Shown here: one piece after another, positions 1 through 9,718 of the stretch | Position numbering within the stretch: position 1 is the stretch's first letter | How the letters are laid out: each line of letters starts with the position of its first letter | Assembly (NCBI RefSeq): GCF_016702655.1 | Contig: NZ_JADJDO010000005.1 | Span: 124,001 to 188,000 of the forward strand | Source: Ideonella sp. | Lineage (GTDB): Bacteria; Pseudomonadota; Gammaproteobacteria; Burkholderiales; Burkholderiaceae_C | Length of the DNA: 64,000 nt | Direction of reading: 5' to 3' | Notes under the pieces: model-generated | Database searches by the model: none | Seen by the model: only the letters and a program-made list of their open reading frames with translations | What the model was told of the DNA's origin: nothing | Position numbers and translations under genes: made by a program

Positions 1-184
1 CCAGCGGCGCGAGCTCGTCGATCACGCCGTCGAGGAAGCACTCGACGTCGATCGCGCCCTTGTGCGTCTCGACCACCGCGACCACGTCGCCCGGCTTCAC
101 GCGCGCGCCGGGCGCGACGAGCCATTCAACGACCTTGCCGGTCTCCATGTCGGCACCGAGCGAGGGCATCGTGAAGTCGGCCAC
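1..184 (-). CDS. Dihydrolipoamide acyltransferase E2, N-terminal lipoyl domain (partial)
   Basis: Only the first 61 residues are present; the gene leaves the left edge. The start is GTG at 184, preceded by a strong GGAGG. The protein begins VADFTMPSLGADMETG and continues to VVETHKGAIDVE, the usual lipoyl domain whose single Lys (in THKGA) carries lipoate. It would be the E2 core of a 2-oxo-acid dehydrogenase complex, taking the acyl group from the E1 proteins encoded just upstream; the E1 beta stop is 12 bases before this start. The substrate (pyruvate, acetoin or branched-chain acid) cannot be decided because the catalytic domain is outside the window. Confidence 0.85.
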   Translation of the reverse strand, partial: MADFTMPSLGADMETGKVVEWLVAPGARVKPGDVVAVVETHKGAIDVECFLDGVIDELAPL

Positions 185-196
185 CGCCGCCTCCGC

Positions 197-1174
197 TCAG
201 CGCGGCGCCACCAGCGCGCGGGCGGCGGCAACGATCTCATCGACGCGCGGCAGCGCGGCCTCTTCCATGTGCGCGGCATAGGGCACCGGCACCTCGCGGC
301 TGCACACGCGCCGCACCGGCGCGTCGAGCTCGTAGAGCGCATCCTCGGCCAGCCGCGCGGCAATCTCGGCCGAGATCGAGCCGCTCTTCCATCCCTCGTC
401 GACGATCACGACGCGCCGCGTACGCGCCACCGAGGCGGTCACGGTGGCCATGTCCAGCGGGCGCAGCACGCGCAGGTCGACGACCTCGGCCTCCACGCCC
501 GCGCCCGCCAGCGCCTCGGCGGCGGCCAGGCACTTGGGCAGGCCGTTGCCATAGGTGACGAGGCTGACATCGCGGCCCGGCCGGCGCACCTGGGCGCAGC
601 CGATGTCGACCGCCGTCACGTCCGGGTCGAGCTCCGCCTCGGCGTTGTAGAGCACGATGTGCTCGAAGATCAGGACCGGGTTCGGGTCGGCCAGCGCCGC
701 GGCGAGCATCCAGCGCGCGTCCTGCACCGTGCCCGGCACCAGCACCTTGAGACCCGGGATGTGCGCGAACCAGCCTTCCAGGCTGTGCGAATGCTGCGCC
801 GCGAGCTGGCGCCCGCCACCGGTGGCCATGCGGATCACCAGCGGCACGGCGAACTGGCCGCCGCTCATGTGCGGCAGCGTGGCCGCGTTGTTCATGATCT
901 GGTCAAGTGCCAGCAGGCTGAAATTGCAGGTCATGATCTCGACGATCGGGCGCAGCCCGGCGAGCGCCGCGCCGACGGCCAGCCCCGTGAAGCCGTTCTC
1001 GGCGAGTGGCGTGTCGACGATGCGCTGCGGGCCGAACTCTTCGAGCAACCCCTTGGTCACCGCATAGCAGCCGCCGTACTTGCCGACGTCCTCGCCGATC
1101 ACGAAGCAGCGCGGATCGGCGAGCAGCGCGTCGCGGATGGCCTGCCGGCAGGCTTCGCGGTAGCTCAGCCGCAT
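197..1174 (-). CDS. 2-oxo-acid dehydrogenase E1 component, beta subunit
   Basis: 325 residues, the normal length for the separate beta chain of alpha2beta2 E1 enzymes. It starts MRLSYREACRQAIRDAL and has the typical IGEDVGKYGG, DTPLAENGFTGLAVGAA, GGRQLAAQHSHSLE and DLRVLRPLD motifs of the transketolase pyrimidine-binding and C-terminal domains. The ATG at 1174 overlaps the last 10 bases of the E1 alpha gene, so the two chains are probably translationally coupled. With E1 alpha it decarboxylates the 2-oxo acid on thiamine diphosphate and passes the acyl group to the lipoyl E2. Pyruvate-type or acetoin-type substrates are both possible. Confidence 0.9.
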   Translation of the reverse strand: MRLSYREACRQAIRDALLADPRCFVIGEDVGKYGGCYAVTKGLLEEFGPQRIVDTPLAENGFTGLAVGAALAGLRPIVEIMTCNFSLLALDQIMNNAATLPHMSGGQFAVPLVIRMATGGGRQLAAQHSHSLEGWFAHIPGLKVLVPGTVQDARWMLAAALADPNPVLIFEHIVLYNAEAELDPDVTAVDIGCAQVRRPGRDVSLVTYGNGLPKCLAAAEALAGAGVEAEVVDLRVLRPLDMATVTASVARTRRVVIVDEGWKSGSISAEIAARLAEDALYELDAPVRRVCSREVPVPYAAHMEEAALPRVDEIVAAARALVAPR

Positions 1175-2166
1175 GGCGCCGCCTCCTGCACCACGTCGTC
1201 CATCAGCACGAAGCGTTCGAGGTCGTCGACCGATTCGAGCGTGCCCGCTTCGGCGAAGGCCAGCGCGGCGTCGATCTCGGCCGCGATGGCGGCGTCGATC
1301 GCGGCCGACTCGTCCGCCGTGAGCTGGTGGTTGCCCGCCATCCACGCCCGCAGGCGCTCGATCGGGTCGCGCTGCTTCCAGCCCTCGATTTCGTCGCGGC
1401 TGCGGTAGGCCTGGGTGTCGAACATCGAGTGGGCGCGGAAGCGGTAGGTGCGGCACTCGAGGAAGTAGGGCCCTTGGCCGGTGCGCAAGTGTTCGACCGC
1501 ACGTTGCGCAGCCGTCTCGACCTGCACCGGGTCCATCCCGTCCACCGGTTCGGCCGCCATCCGGTAGGCCTGCGCCTTGCGCCAGATGTCGGTCTCGCTC
1601 TCGCTGTCGGCGAGCGGCACGCCCATCGCGTAGAGGTTGTTTTCGCACACGAACAGCAGCGGCAGCCGCCACAGCGTTGCCAGGTTCATGGTCTCGTGGA
1701 ACGCACCTTCGCCGACCGCGCCCTCGCCGAAGAAGCAGGCCGTGACCGCGCCCGGGCGCAGGCGCTGGTCGGCCAGCGCGATGCCGGCCGCCAGCGGCAG
1801 CCCGCCGCCGACGATGGCGTTGCCGCCGAAGAAGCGGCGCTGGCGGTCGAAGAGGTGCATCGACCCGCCGCGCCCGCGGCAGCAGCCTTCGAGCTTGCCC
1901 AGCATCTCGGCCAGGATCGCGTTCATCGCAACCCCGTGCGCCAGCGCATGGCCATGCTCGCGGTAGGTAGCGACCACGGCGTCGCGCGGATCGAGCGCCG
2001 CCATCACGCCGGCGGCCACCGCCTCCTCGCCGTCGTACAGATGCAGGAAGCCGCGGATCTTCTGTGCCTGGTAGAGCTCGACGCACTTGGCCTCGAAGCG
2101 GCGGATGCGCAGCATCTGCCGGTACAGCGCATGCAGGTGGGCCCGGTCGAGGTGAATCTTGGTCAT
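1165..2166 (-). CDS. 2-oxo-acid dehydrogenase E1 component, alpha subunit
   Basis: 333 residues. The thiamine diphosphate/Mg motif is visible as GEGAVGEGAFHE followed after about 25 residues by CENN; GRGGSMH and FGGNAIVGGG are also typical of E1 alpha chains of pyruvate/acetoin dehydrogenases. A longer frame extends upstream, but ATG 2166 (MTKIHLDRAHLHALYRQ) is preceded by GGAGGT at the right distance and matches the family start. The gene follows the acyl-CoA synthetase gene after a 65-base repeat unit that contains this ribosome binding site. The synthetase-E1-E1-E2 order suggests one pathway that makes acyl-CoA by two routes, but this is inference. Confidence 0.9.
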   Translation of the reverse strand: MTKIHLDRAHLHALYRQMLRIRRFEAKCVELYQAQKIRGFLHLYDGEEAVAAGVMAALDPRDAVVATYREHGHALAHGVAMNAILAEMLGKLEGCCRGRGGSMHLFDRQRRFFGGNAIVGGGLPLAAGIALADQRLRPGAVTACFFGEGAVGEGAFHETMNLATLWRLPLLFVCENNLYAMGVPLADSESETDIWRKAQAYRMAAEPVDGMDPVQVETAAQRAVEHLRTGQGPYFLECRTYRFRAHSMFDTQAYRSRDEIEGWKQRDPIERLRAWMAGNHQLTADESAAIDAAIAAEIDAALAFAEAGTLESVDDLERFVLMDDVVQEAAPCG

Positions 2167-2227
2167 TTGGTGACCTCCGTGCTTCGCACTGCGGTGCGAG
2201 CCCCCTTCGGAGCGGCCGGGCGGGGGC

Positions 2228-2230
<3 letters not shown>
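2166..2230 (-). repeat. Operon-junction repeat, type A (copy 1)
   Basis: Read on the minus strand it begins with the TGA stop of the synthetase gene (TGAGCCCCC) and ends on the ATG of E1 alpha. Internal landmarks are GGGGGCTCGCACCGC, GTGCGAAGCACGGAGGT and a final ATG, so the element supplies the Shine-Dalgarno. Close relatives are at 50160-50226, 50225-50286 and 60443-60507, also exactly between a stop and a start codon. Confidence 0.75.
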
Positions 2231-4021
<1,791 letters not shown>

Positions 4022-4142
4022 CGAACCCCCTGCCGCAGCGACCGCCCGATCGCCACTGCCCGCATGGTGGCGGCTGCAGCGGCAAGCCGGTTGATGGTTC
4101 GCAAGGTCGTGACGGATGCACAGCCCGCGGCCGCCCTCCGAT

Positions 4143-4745
4143 CTATCGCTGCCGCCCGGCCGCAACGCGATCGAACTTGAACACGGCGACGCTGGCCAGG
4201 AGGTTGGGCCAGCGACGCACCGGCGTTCCACGCTCGATGCCGAAGGCGTCGAGGATGCGCAGCCCGTCCTTGCGCGCAAGGACCTCGAAGTCGGCGTAGG
4301 TGCCGACGCGGATGTTGGGCGTGTCGTACCACTGGTAGGGCAGCGCACGCGTCACCGGCATGCGCCCCGAAAGCACGCGCAGCCGGTTCGGCCAGTGGGC
4401 GAAGTTCGGGAAGCTGACGATGCCGACGCGGCCGACGCGCGCTGTCTCGCGCAGCATCTTCTCGGTGTTGCGAAGATGCTGCATGGTGTCGAGCTGGAGC
4501 ACGACGTCGAAGCTCTGGTCGGCGAACATCGCCAGCCCCTCTTCGAGGTTGAGCTGGATGACGTTGACGCCGCGCTGCACGCAGGCGAGCACGTTCGCGT
4601 CGGCGATCTCGACGCCGTAGCCGGAGCAGTTGCGTGCGTCGCGCAGGTGCGCGAGCAACTCGCCGCTGCCGCAGCCGAGGTCGAGCACGCGCGAGCCGGC
4701 CGGCACAAGCTCGGCGATCAGCTCCATGTCCTTGCGGTCGCTCAT
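4143..4745 (-). CDS. metW: Methionine biosynthesis protein MetW
   Basis: 200 residues. A class I SAM-dependent methyltransferase fold is shown by VLDLGCGSGELLAHL (motif I) and VVLQLDTMQHLRN; GRVGIVSFPNFAHW is a strong MetW signature. MetW works with MetX in homoserine acylation in proteobacteria that lack MetA; its exact role, perhaps activation of MetX, is not settled. The ATG overlaps the metX stop as ATGA, so the two are translationally coupled. Confidence 0.95.
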   Translation of the reverse strand: MSDRKDMELIAELVPAGSRVLDLGCGSGELLAHLRDARNCSGYGVEIADANVLACVQRGVNVIQLNLEEGLAMFADQSFDVVLQLDTMQHLRNTEKMLRETARVGRVGIVSFPNFAHWPNRLRVLSGRMPVTRALPYQWYDTPNIRVGTYADFEVLARKDGLRILDAFGIERGTPVRRWPNLLASVAVFKFDRVAAGRQR

Positions 4746-5950
4746 CGCAGCCCGCCCGCGTCAGGCCCTTCCCCTCGAGGGGAAGGGAGAGGGTAAGGGT
4801 GGGCGTGGTCTCCGCCCGCAGGGCTTGCTTCGAGCGCAACGCGCTCGAAGCAGGACCTGAGCAAGGCGTGGTAGCGCGGATCGTCGAGCAGGAAGGCGTC
4901 GTGCCCGTGCGGCGCCTCGATCTCGGCATAGCTCACGTCGAGCCGGTTGTCGAGCAGCGCCTTGACGATCTCGCGCGAGCGCGCGGGCGAGAAGCGCCAG
5001 TCGGTCGTGAAGCTGACGATCTGGAACCTGCAGCGCGCCGCGGCGAAGGCGCGCGTCAGGTCGCCGCCGTGCGCGCGCGCCGGGTCGAAGTAGTCGAGCG
5101 CGCGCGTGATCAGCAGGTAGGTGTTAGCGTCGAAGTACTCGGAGAACTTGTCGCCCTGGTGGCGCAGGTAGCCCTCGATCTCGAACTCGATCTCCTGCGT
5201 GCTGTAGGCGGGCGCGTCGCCGCGCAGCAGGCGGCCGAACTTGGCCTCCATCGCATCGTCGCTGAGATAGGTAATGTGGCCGATCATGCGCGCCACGCGC
5301 AGGCCGCGCCTGGGCAGCGTGCCGTGCTCGTAGAAGTGGCCGCCGTGGAAATCGGGGTCGGTCACGATCGCGCGCCGCGCGACCTCGTTGAAGGCGATGT
5401 TCTGCGCCGACAGGTTGGGCGCGGTGGCGATCGCGATGCAATGGCCGAGCCGCTGCGGGTAGCGCAGCGACCAGTCGAGCGCCTGCATGCCCCCGAGGCT
5501 GCCGCCCAGCACGGCGGCAAGCCGGGCAATGCCCAGCGCATCGAGCAGCCGCGCCTGCGCATCGACCCAGTCCTCGACCGTGACCACCGGAAAGTCCGCG
5601 CCCCAGGCGCGCCCGGTGGCGGGGTTGAGGTCCATCGGCCCGGTCGAGCCGAAGCAGGAACCGAGGTTGTTGACGCCGATCACGAAGAAGCGGTCGGTAT
5701 CGAGCGGCTTGCCGGGGCCGACGAGGTTGTCCCACCAGCCCTCGCTCTTCGCCTTGCCGGCATGGGTGCCGGCCACGTGGTGCGACGCGTTCAGCGCATG
5801 GCACACGAGCACCGCGTTGCTGCGCGCGGCGTTCAGCGTGCCGTAGGTTTCGTAGGCGAGCCTGTAGTCGGCAAGCGACGCGCCGCTGCGCAGCGCGAGC
5901 GGCTGCGCGAAGTGCATGGCCTGTGGTGTGACGTCGCCGAGGGAGCCCAT
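4742..5950 (-). CDS. metX: Homoserine O-acyltransferase (O-succinyltransferase) MetX
   Basis: 402 residues, alpha/beta-hydrolase fold. LGGSLGGMQALDW carries the nucleophile Ser in GGSLGG; the catalytic Asp lies in SFTTDWRFSP and the His in EAPHGHDAFL. It acylates homoserine for methionine synthesis; betaproteobacterial MetX enzymes are mostly succinyltransferases. I chose ATG 5950 (MGSLGDVTPQAM); the open frame goes further up without similarity. The family normally ends soon after RYHALLRSCFERV. Here about 30 extra residues follow, ending in HAHPYPLPSPRGEGPDAGG, and are encoded by a GC-rich palindromic repeat at 4750-4830. This tail is probably dispensable. Confidence 0.95.
   Translation of the reverse strand: MGSLGDVTPQAMHFAQPLALRSGASLADYRLAYETYGTLNAARSNAVLVCHALNASHHVAGTHAGKAKSEGWWDNLVGPGKPLDTDRFFVIGVNNLGSCFGSTGPMDLNPATGRAWGADFPVVTVEDWVDAQARLLDALGIARLAAVLGGSLGGMQALDWSLRYPQRLGHCIAIATAPNLSAQNIAFNEVARRAIVTDPDFHGGHFYEHGTLPRRGLRVARMIGHITYLSDDAMEAKFGRLLRGDAPAYSTQEIEFEIEGYLRHQGDKFSEYFDANTYLLITRALDYFDPARAHGGDLTRAFAAARCRFQIVSFTTDWRFSPARSREIVKALLDNRLDVSYAEIEAPHGHDAFLLDDPRYHALLRSCFERVALEASPAGGDHAHPYPLPSPRGEGPDAGGLR
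4750..4830 (-). repeat. Palindromic repeat forming the MetX C-terminus
   Basis: The segment contains CCTTCCCCTCGAGGGGAAGG, a perfect palindrome, followed by GAGAGGGTAAGGGTGGGCG. It resembles the CCCTCTCCC-type intergenic repeats common in betaproteobacteria. Unlike most of the others here it is translated, as the tail of MetX. Confidence 0.5.
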
Positions 5951-5982
5951 CAAATGCGAAACCCGATGCCGCTGCAGAAGGC

Positions 5983-6002
5983 GGACACCGGGTCTGGCGT
6001 CC
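5983..6002 (-). promoter_or_regulatory. Hairpin in the metX leader
   Basis: Seven-base stem (GGACGCC / GGTGTCC on the minus strand, one G-T pair) with a six-base loop, 32-52 bases upstream of the metX start. A TATACT box on the minus strand at 6061-6066 could be the promoter. It may affect metX expression, but I cannot match it to a known SAM-sensing riboswitch class. Confidence 0.3.
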
Positions 6003-6098
6003 CTCTTTAGCGGTATTTGTAGAGCGCCCGCAATTCGGAACAAATCGGCGCTGCGCCGCCAGTATAGCGGCGCCGCGGGGCGCGCCGGATCAGTCCGG

Positions 6099-6214
<116 letters not shown>

Positions 6215-6217
<3 letters not shown>

Positions 6218-6829
6218 GGCCGGCGGCGCAGTATCGATGAAGCTCTGCCGCGCCGCGAGCTTGCCGTGCAGGCGCAGCAGGTTGGGGTGTGCTGCGCGCC
6301 AGTCAATGGCCGGAAAGCGGAAGTCGAGGTAGCCGAGCGCGCACCCGACCGCGATATCGGCAAGCGAGAAATGGCTGCCGCTGCACCAGGGCTTGTCCGC
6401 CAGACCCTTCGCCATCGCCGCCAGCGCGGCGTTGATGCGGCTGAGCTGGCGGTCGATCCAGGCCGCGCTGCGCTGCGCTTCGGTGCGACCCGACCAGGTC
6501 TGCTCGAGCCGGGCAAGCACGGCTGCGTCGAGCAGGCCGTCGGCGAGTGCCTCCCAGGTGCGCACCTCGGCGCGCTCGCGGCCGCGCTCGGGGATCAGCT
6601 TGCCCACCGGCGACAGCGTGTCGACGTATTCGACGATCACGCGCGAGTCGAACACCGCCTCGCCGCCCTCCATCACGAGGCAGGGCACCTTGCCGAGCGG
6701 GTTGGCCTCGAGGATCGCGTCGCTGGCCCAGACATCCTCGAGCTCGAGCTGATAGTCGAGCTTCTTCTCGGCCATCACGATACGGACCTTGCGGACGTAG
6801 GGGCTGGTCAGTGCTCCGATGAGTTTCAT
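6215..6829 (-). CDS. Glutathione S-transferase family protein
   Basis: 204 residues, cytosolic GST fold. The N-terminal thioredoxin-like domain has MKLIGALTSPYVRKVRI, where Ser9 is the likely GSH-activating residue, and GKVPCLVMEGG with the cis-Pro. The C-terminal helical domain has the SLADIAVGCALGYLDFR N-capping motif. It conjugates glutathione to electrophiles or acts as a peroxidase; the substrate is unknown. A glutathione synthesis gene (gshA) lies two genes upstream on the same strand. TAGAAT at 6859-6864 is a plausible -10 box. Confidence 0.88.
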
Positions 6830-6858
6830 GCTGCGCGCGATGGCCTTGGGTCGAAACG

Positions 6859-6864
6859 ATTCTA
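6859..6864 (-). promoter_or_regulatory. Candidate -10 box for the GST gene
   Basis: TAGAAT on the minus strand, 29 bases before the GST ATG. The same hexamer precedes gshA, kdsD, argS and lptA in this window. No convincing -35 box is visible. Confidence 0.35.
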
Positions 6865-6939
6865 GCCAAGGCCTCCCCGGGGCGCGGGAGCCGACGCCGC
6901 GCCGAGACAACGTGCGACCAAAGGGGTTGACAAGGGCGC

Positions 6940-8220
6940 TCAGATCGGACGAACCCAGCCCGTCGCCGCGGGCCGGCCGGGCAGGTCGAGCGCCGCCTGC
7001 ACGGCCGGCGTGCGCGCGATCACGCGGCCGGCGCGCACCACGGCCAGGCGCGTCGCGCGCAGGCGGATCGCCTCGATGGGGTCGCTCGCCTGCAGCAGCA
7101 CGAAATCGGCCCGGCAGCCCGCCTCCAGTCCGTAGCCGTCGAGCCCGAGCAGGCGCGCGGCGTTGACCGTCACCGCATCGAAGCAGGCCCGCATCTGCGC
7201 CCGCGAGGTCATCTGCGCGACATGCAGCCCCATCGCCGCGACCTCGAGCATGTCGGCCGAGCCGAGCGAGTACCACGGGTCCATGACGCAGTCGTGACCG
7301 AACGCGACGTTGATACCCGCGGCCAGCAGCTCGGGCACGCGCGTCATGCCGCGCCGCTTCGGGTAGCTGTCGTGGCGGCCCTGCAGCGTGATGTTGATGA
7401 GCGGGTTGGCCACCGCGTGCAGCCCGGCCTCGCGCATCAGCGGCAGCAACTTGGACACGTAGTAGTTGTCCATCGAGTGCATCGAGGTCAGGTGCGAACC
7501 GGCGACAAGGCCCTGCAGCCCGAGGCGCTGCGTCTCGGCGGCGAGCGTCTCGACATGGCGGCTCATCGGGTCGTCGCTTTCGTCGCAATGCATGTCCACG
7601 CGCAGGCCGCGCGCGGCGGCGAGCTCGCACAGCATGCGCACGCTCACTGCGCCCTGCTCCGAGCTGCGTTCGAAATGCGGGATGCCGCCGACGACTTCGA
7701 CGCCGCGGTCGAGCGCGCGCGTCAGGTTGGCAAGCGCGTTCGGCGCGCGCAGCAGGCCGTCTTGCGGGAAGGCGACGAGTTGCAGGTCCAGGTAGGGCCG
7801 CACGCGCTCGCGCACGTGCAGCAGCGCATCGACCGCGAGCAGCCGGTCGTCGCAGACATCGACGTGCGATCGGATCGCGAGCAGCCCCTTGGCGACCGCC
7901 CAGTCGCAGTACGCGAGCGCGCGCTCGACCAGGGCCTCCTGGGTCAGCAGCGGCTTCAATTCGCCCCACAGCGCAATGCCTTCGAGCAGCGTGCCGCTCT
8001 CGTTGACGCGCGGCAGGCCGGCGCTGAGTGTCGCGTCGAGGTGAAAGTGCGCGTCGACGAAGGGCGGCGCCAGCAACTGCCCCTGCCCGTCGAGGCAGGT
8101 GATGCCCTCCGGGGCGGCCAGCGCCGGGCCGACGGCCGCGATACGCCCGTCGAGCGCGAGCAGGTCCAGCCCCGCGCGGCCATCGGGCAACGCGACGTTG
8201 CGAACGATCAGATCGGACAA
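6940..8220 (-). CDS. codA: Cytosine deaminase
   Basis: 426 residues, the same length as E. coli CodA. Amidohydrolase metal ligands are seen as HFHLD (residues 58-62), HCDESDD (about residue 210, with the catalytic Glu), SHLTSMH and GHDCVMDPW (about residue 308). It hydrolyses cytosine to uracil and ammonia in pyrimidine salvage. The start is TTG at 8220, supported by GGAG eight bases upstream and by the family start MSDLIVRN. It lies 44 bases downstream of gshA on the same strand. Some related enzymes act on other cyclic amidines, so the substrate is a family-level call. Confidence 0.88.
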   Translation of the reverse strand: MSDLIVRNVALPDGRAGLDLLALDGRIAAVGPALAAPEGITCLDGQGQLLAPPFVDAHFHLDATLSAGLPRVNESGTLLEGIALWGELKPLLTQEALVERALAYCDWAVAKGLLAIRSHVDVCDDRLLAVDALLHVRERVRPYLDLQLVAFPQDGLLRAPNALANLTRALDRGVEVVGGIPHFERSSEQGAVSVRMLCELAAARGLRVDMHCDESDDPMSRHVETLAAETQRLGLQGLVAGSHLTSMHSMDNYYVSKLLPLMREAGLHAVANPLINITLQGRHDSYPKRRGMTRVPELLAAGINVAFGHDCVMDPWYSLGSADMLEVAAMGLHVAQMTSRAQMRACFDAVTVNAARLLGLDGYGLEAGCRADFVLLQASDPIEAIRLRATRLAVVRAGRVIARTPAVQAALDLPGRPAATGWVRPI

Positions 8221-8264
8221 GGCGAAGCTCCGGCCGGGCGTGAGGCGATGCCCGTTGGCCGGGC

Positions 8265-9563
8265 CTACTCGTAGACCTCGGCGTGCGGGTCGGTGGCCTC
8301 GAGCTCGTAGCTCGCGGCGACGAGCGCCAGGCGCGCGATCACGCCGTACATGTAGAAGCGGTTGGGTGCGCTCGCGCCCGGCTTGACGCCCGGGCGGGCG
8401 AGCTCGTTGGCCTCGGCAAACGCGAGCGGCACGAAGCCCGACCCTGGCGCGTTCAGGGCCTCGTCGACGCCGCGCTCGGCATGCACGCGATAAAAGCCCC
8501 CCACCACGTAGCGGTCGATCATGTACACCACCGGCTCGGCCACGGCGTCGTTGATGCGCTCGAAGGTCGGCACGCCCTCCTGCAGCATCACCTCGCGCAC
8601 CGGCCGGCCGCGCTTGTCGCTGCTCATGCGCCTGCGCGACCTCTCATCCAGCGCGGCAAGCTCCTTGGCCTCGTGCACCGACGCGATGCCCATGCCGCCG
8701 CCGCTGCCGGCGTCGTCCTTCACGATCACGAACGGCCGCTCGCGAATGCCGTATTCCTTGTACTTGCGCCGGATCCGGGTCAGCAGCGCGTCGACATTCG
8801 TCGCCAGGCAGTCGGCGCCCTGGCCGCCGGAGAAGTCGACCTCGCCGCAACGCGCATGCATCGGGTTGATCAGCCACGGATCCATGCCGAGCAGCTTGGC
8901 GAACTTCTTCGCGATCTCCTCGTAGGCGTGAAAGTGCTGGGTCTTGCGCCGCAGCGACCAGCCCGCGTGCAGCGGCGGCAGCAGGTACTGCTCGTGCAGG
9001 CCCGCGAGTGCCGGCGGGACGCCGAGCGACAAGTCGTCGTTGAGCAGGATGGTGCAGGGGTCGAAGCCCTTGAGCCCGAGGCGCCCCTTGCGGCGCAGCA
9101 GCGGTTCGAGCACGAGTTCGCTGCCGTCGGGCAGGGACACCGGCGTGGGCGCCTTGATGGCCGCGTCGAGCGAGCCCAGGCGCACGTTCAGGCCGGCCTG
9201 ATGGAAGATCTGCACCAGCCGGCGCAGGTTCATCAGGTAGAAGGTGCTGCGCGCGTCCGCCTCGGGAATCAGCAGCAGGTTCTTGGCCTCGGGGCAGATC
9301 TTCTCGATCGCCGCCATGGCTGCCTGCACCGCTAGCGGCAGCATCTGCGGCGTGAGGTTGTTGAAGCCGCCGGGATGCAGATCGGTATCCACCGGCGCGA
9401 GCTTGAAGCCTGCATTGCGCAGGTCCACCGAGGCGTAGAACGGCGGCGTGTGCTCCATCCACTCGAGGCGGAACCAGCGCTCGATGGCAGGCAGCGACTC
9501 GAGCATGCGCTGCTCGAGCTCGTTGATCGGGCCAGTGAGCGCGGTGATCAGGTGCGGAACCAT
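8265..9563 (-). CDS. gshA: Glutamate--cysteine ligase (proteobacterial GshA)
   Basis: 432 residues, matching the gshA type found in Burkholderiales and Acidithiobacillus rather than E. coli GshA. Family landmarks include DLRNAGFKLAPVDTDLHPGG near the start, LLLIPEADARSTFYLMN, NPMHARCGEVDFSGGQG and VKDDAGSGGGMGIASV in the ATP-grasp-like C-terminal half. It makes gamma-glutamylcysteine, the first step of glutathione synthesis; the partner gshB is at 56469. A TAGAAT box 45 bases upstream (9609-9614) could be the promoter of gshA and codA. Confidence 0.93.
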   Translation of the reverse strand: MVPHLITALTGPINELEQRMLESLPAIERWFRLEWMEHTPPFYASVDLRNAGFKLAPVDTDLHPGGFNNLTPQMLPLAVQAAMAAIEKICPEAKNLLLIPEADARSTFYLMNLRRLVQIFHQAGLNVRLGSLDAAIKAPTPVSLPDGSELVLEPLLRRKGRLGLKGFDPCTILLNDDLSLGVPPALAGLHEQYLLPPLHAGWSLRRKTQHFHAYEEIAKKFAKLLGMDPWLINPMHARCGEVDFSGGQGADCLATNVDALLTRIRRKYKEYGIRERPFVIVKDDAGSGGGMGIASVHEAKELAALDERSRRRMSSDKRGRPVREVMLQEGVPTFERINDAVAEPVVYMIDRYVVGGFYRVHAERGVDEALNAPGSGFVPLAFAEANELARPGVKPGASAPNRFYMYGVIARLALVAASYELEATDPHAEVYE

Positions 9564-9608
9564 GGATGATGCCCGCCAGGTGGGCGCGGGTGAGCGGCCG
9601 GACGGGGC

Positions 9609-9614
9609 ATTCTA
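9609..9614 (-). promoter_or_regulatory. Candidate -10 box for gshA
   Basis: TAGAAT on the minus strand, 45 bases before the gshA ATG, just downstream of the amt terminator-like hairpin. This is where a new transcript would be expected to begin. Confidence 0.35.
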
Positions 9615-9661
9615 GGCGCGCGCCGCCACGCGCCTGCGCGTCATCGGCGTGCGGCCGCGTT

Positions 9662-9708
9662 GGCGCCAGCGACCAGGGCCACCCGAAGGTGGCCCCGTCG
9701 CTGGCGCC
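9662..9708 (-). terminator. Strong hairpin downstream of amt
   Basis: Very long near-perfect stem: GGCGCCAGCGAC pairs with GTCGCTGGCGCC, and inside it GCCACC pairs with GGTGGC around a CGAA/TTCG loop. It begins 10 bases after the amt stop. No T-run follows, so it may stop transcription with Rho or protect the 3' end. Confidence 0.65.
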
Positions 9709-9718
9709 GCCGCGCCGC

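Noticed and set aside
5951..6060. SAM riboswitch upstream of metX
   Set aside because: Only one short hairpin is visible; I could not recognise the conserved core of any known SAM or SAH class.
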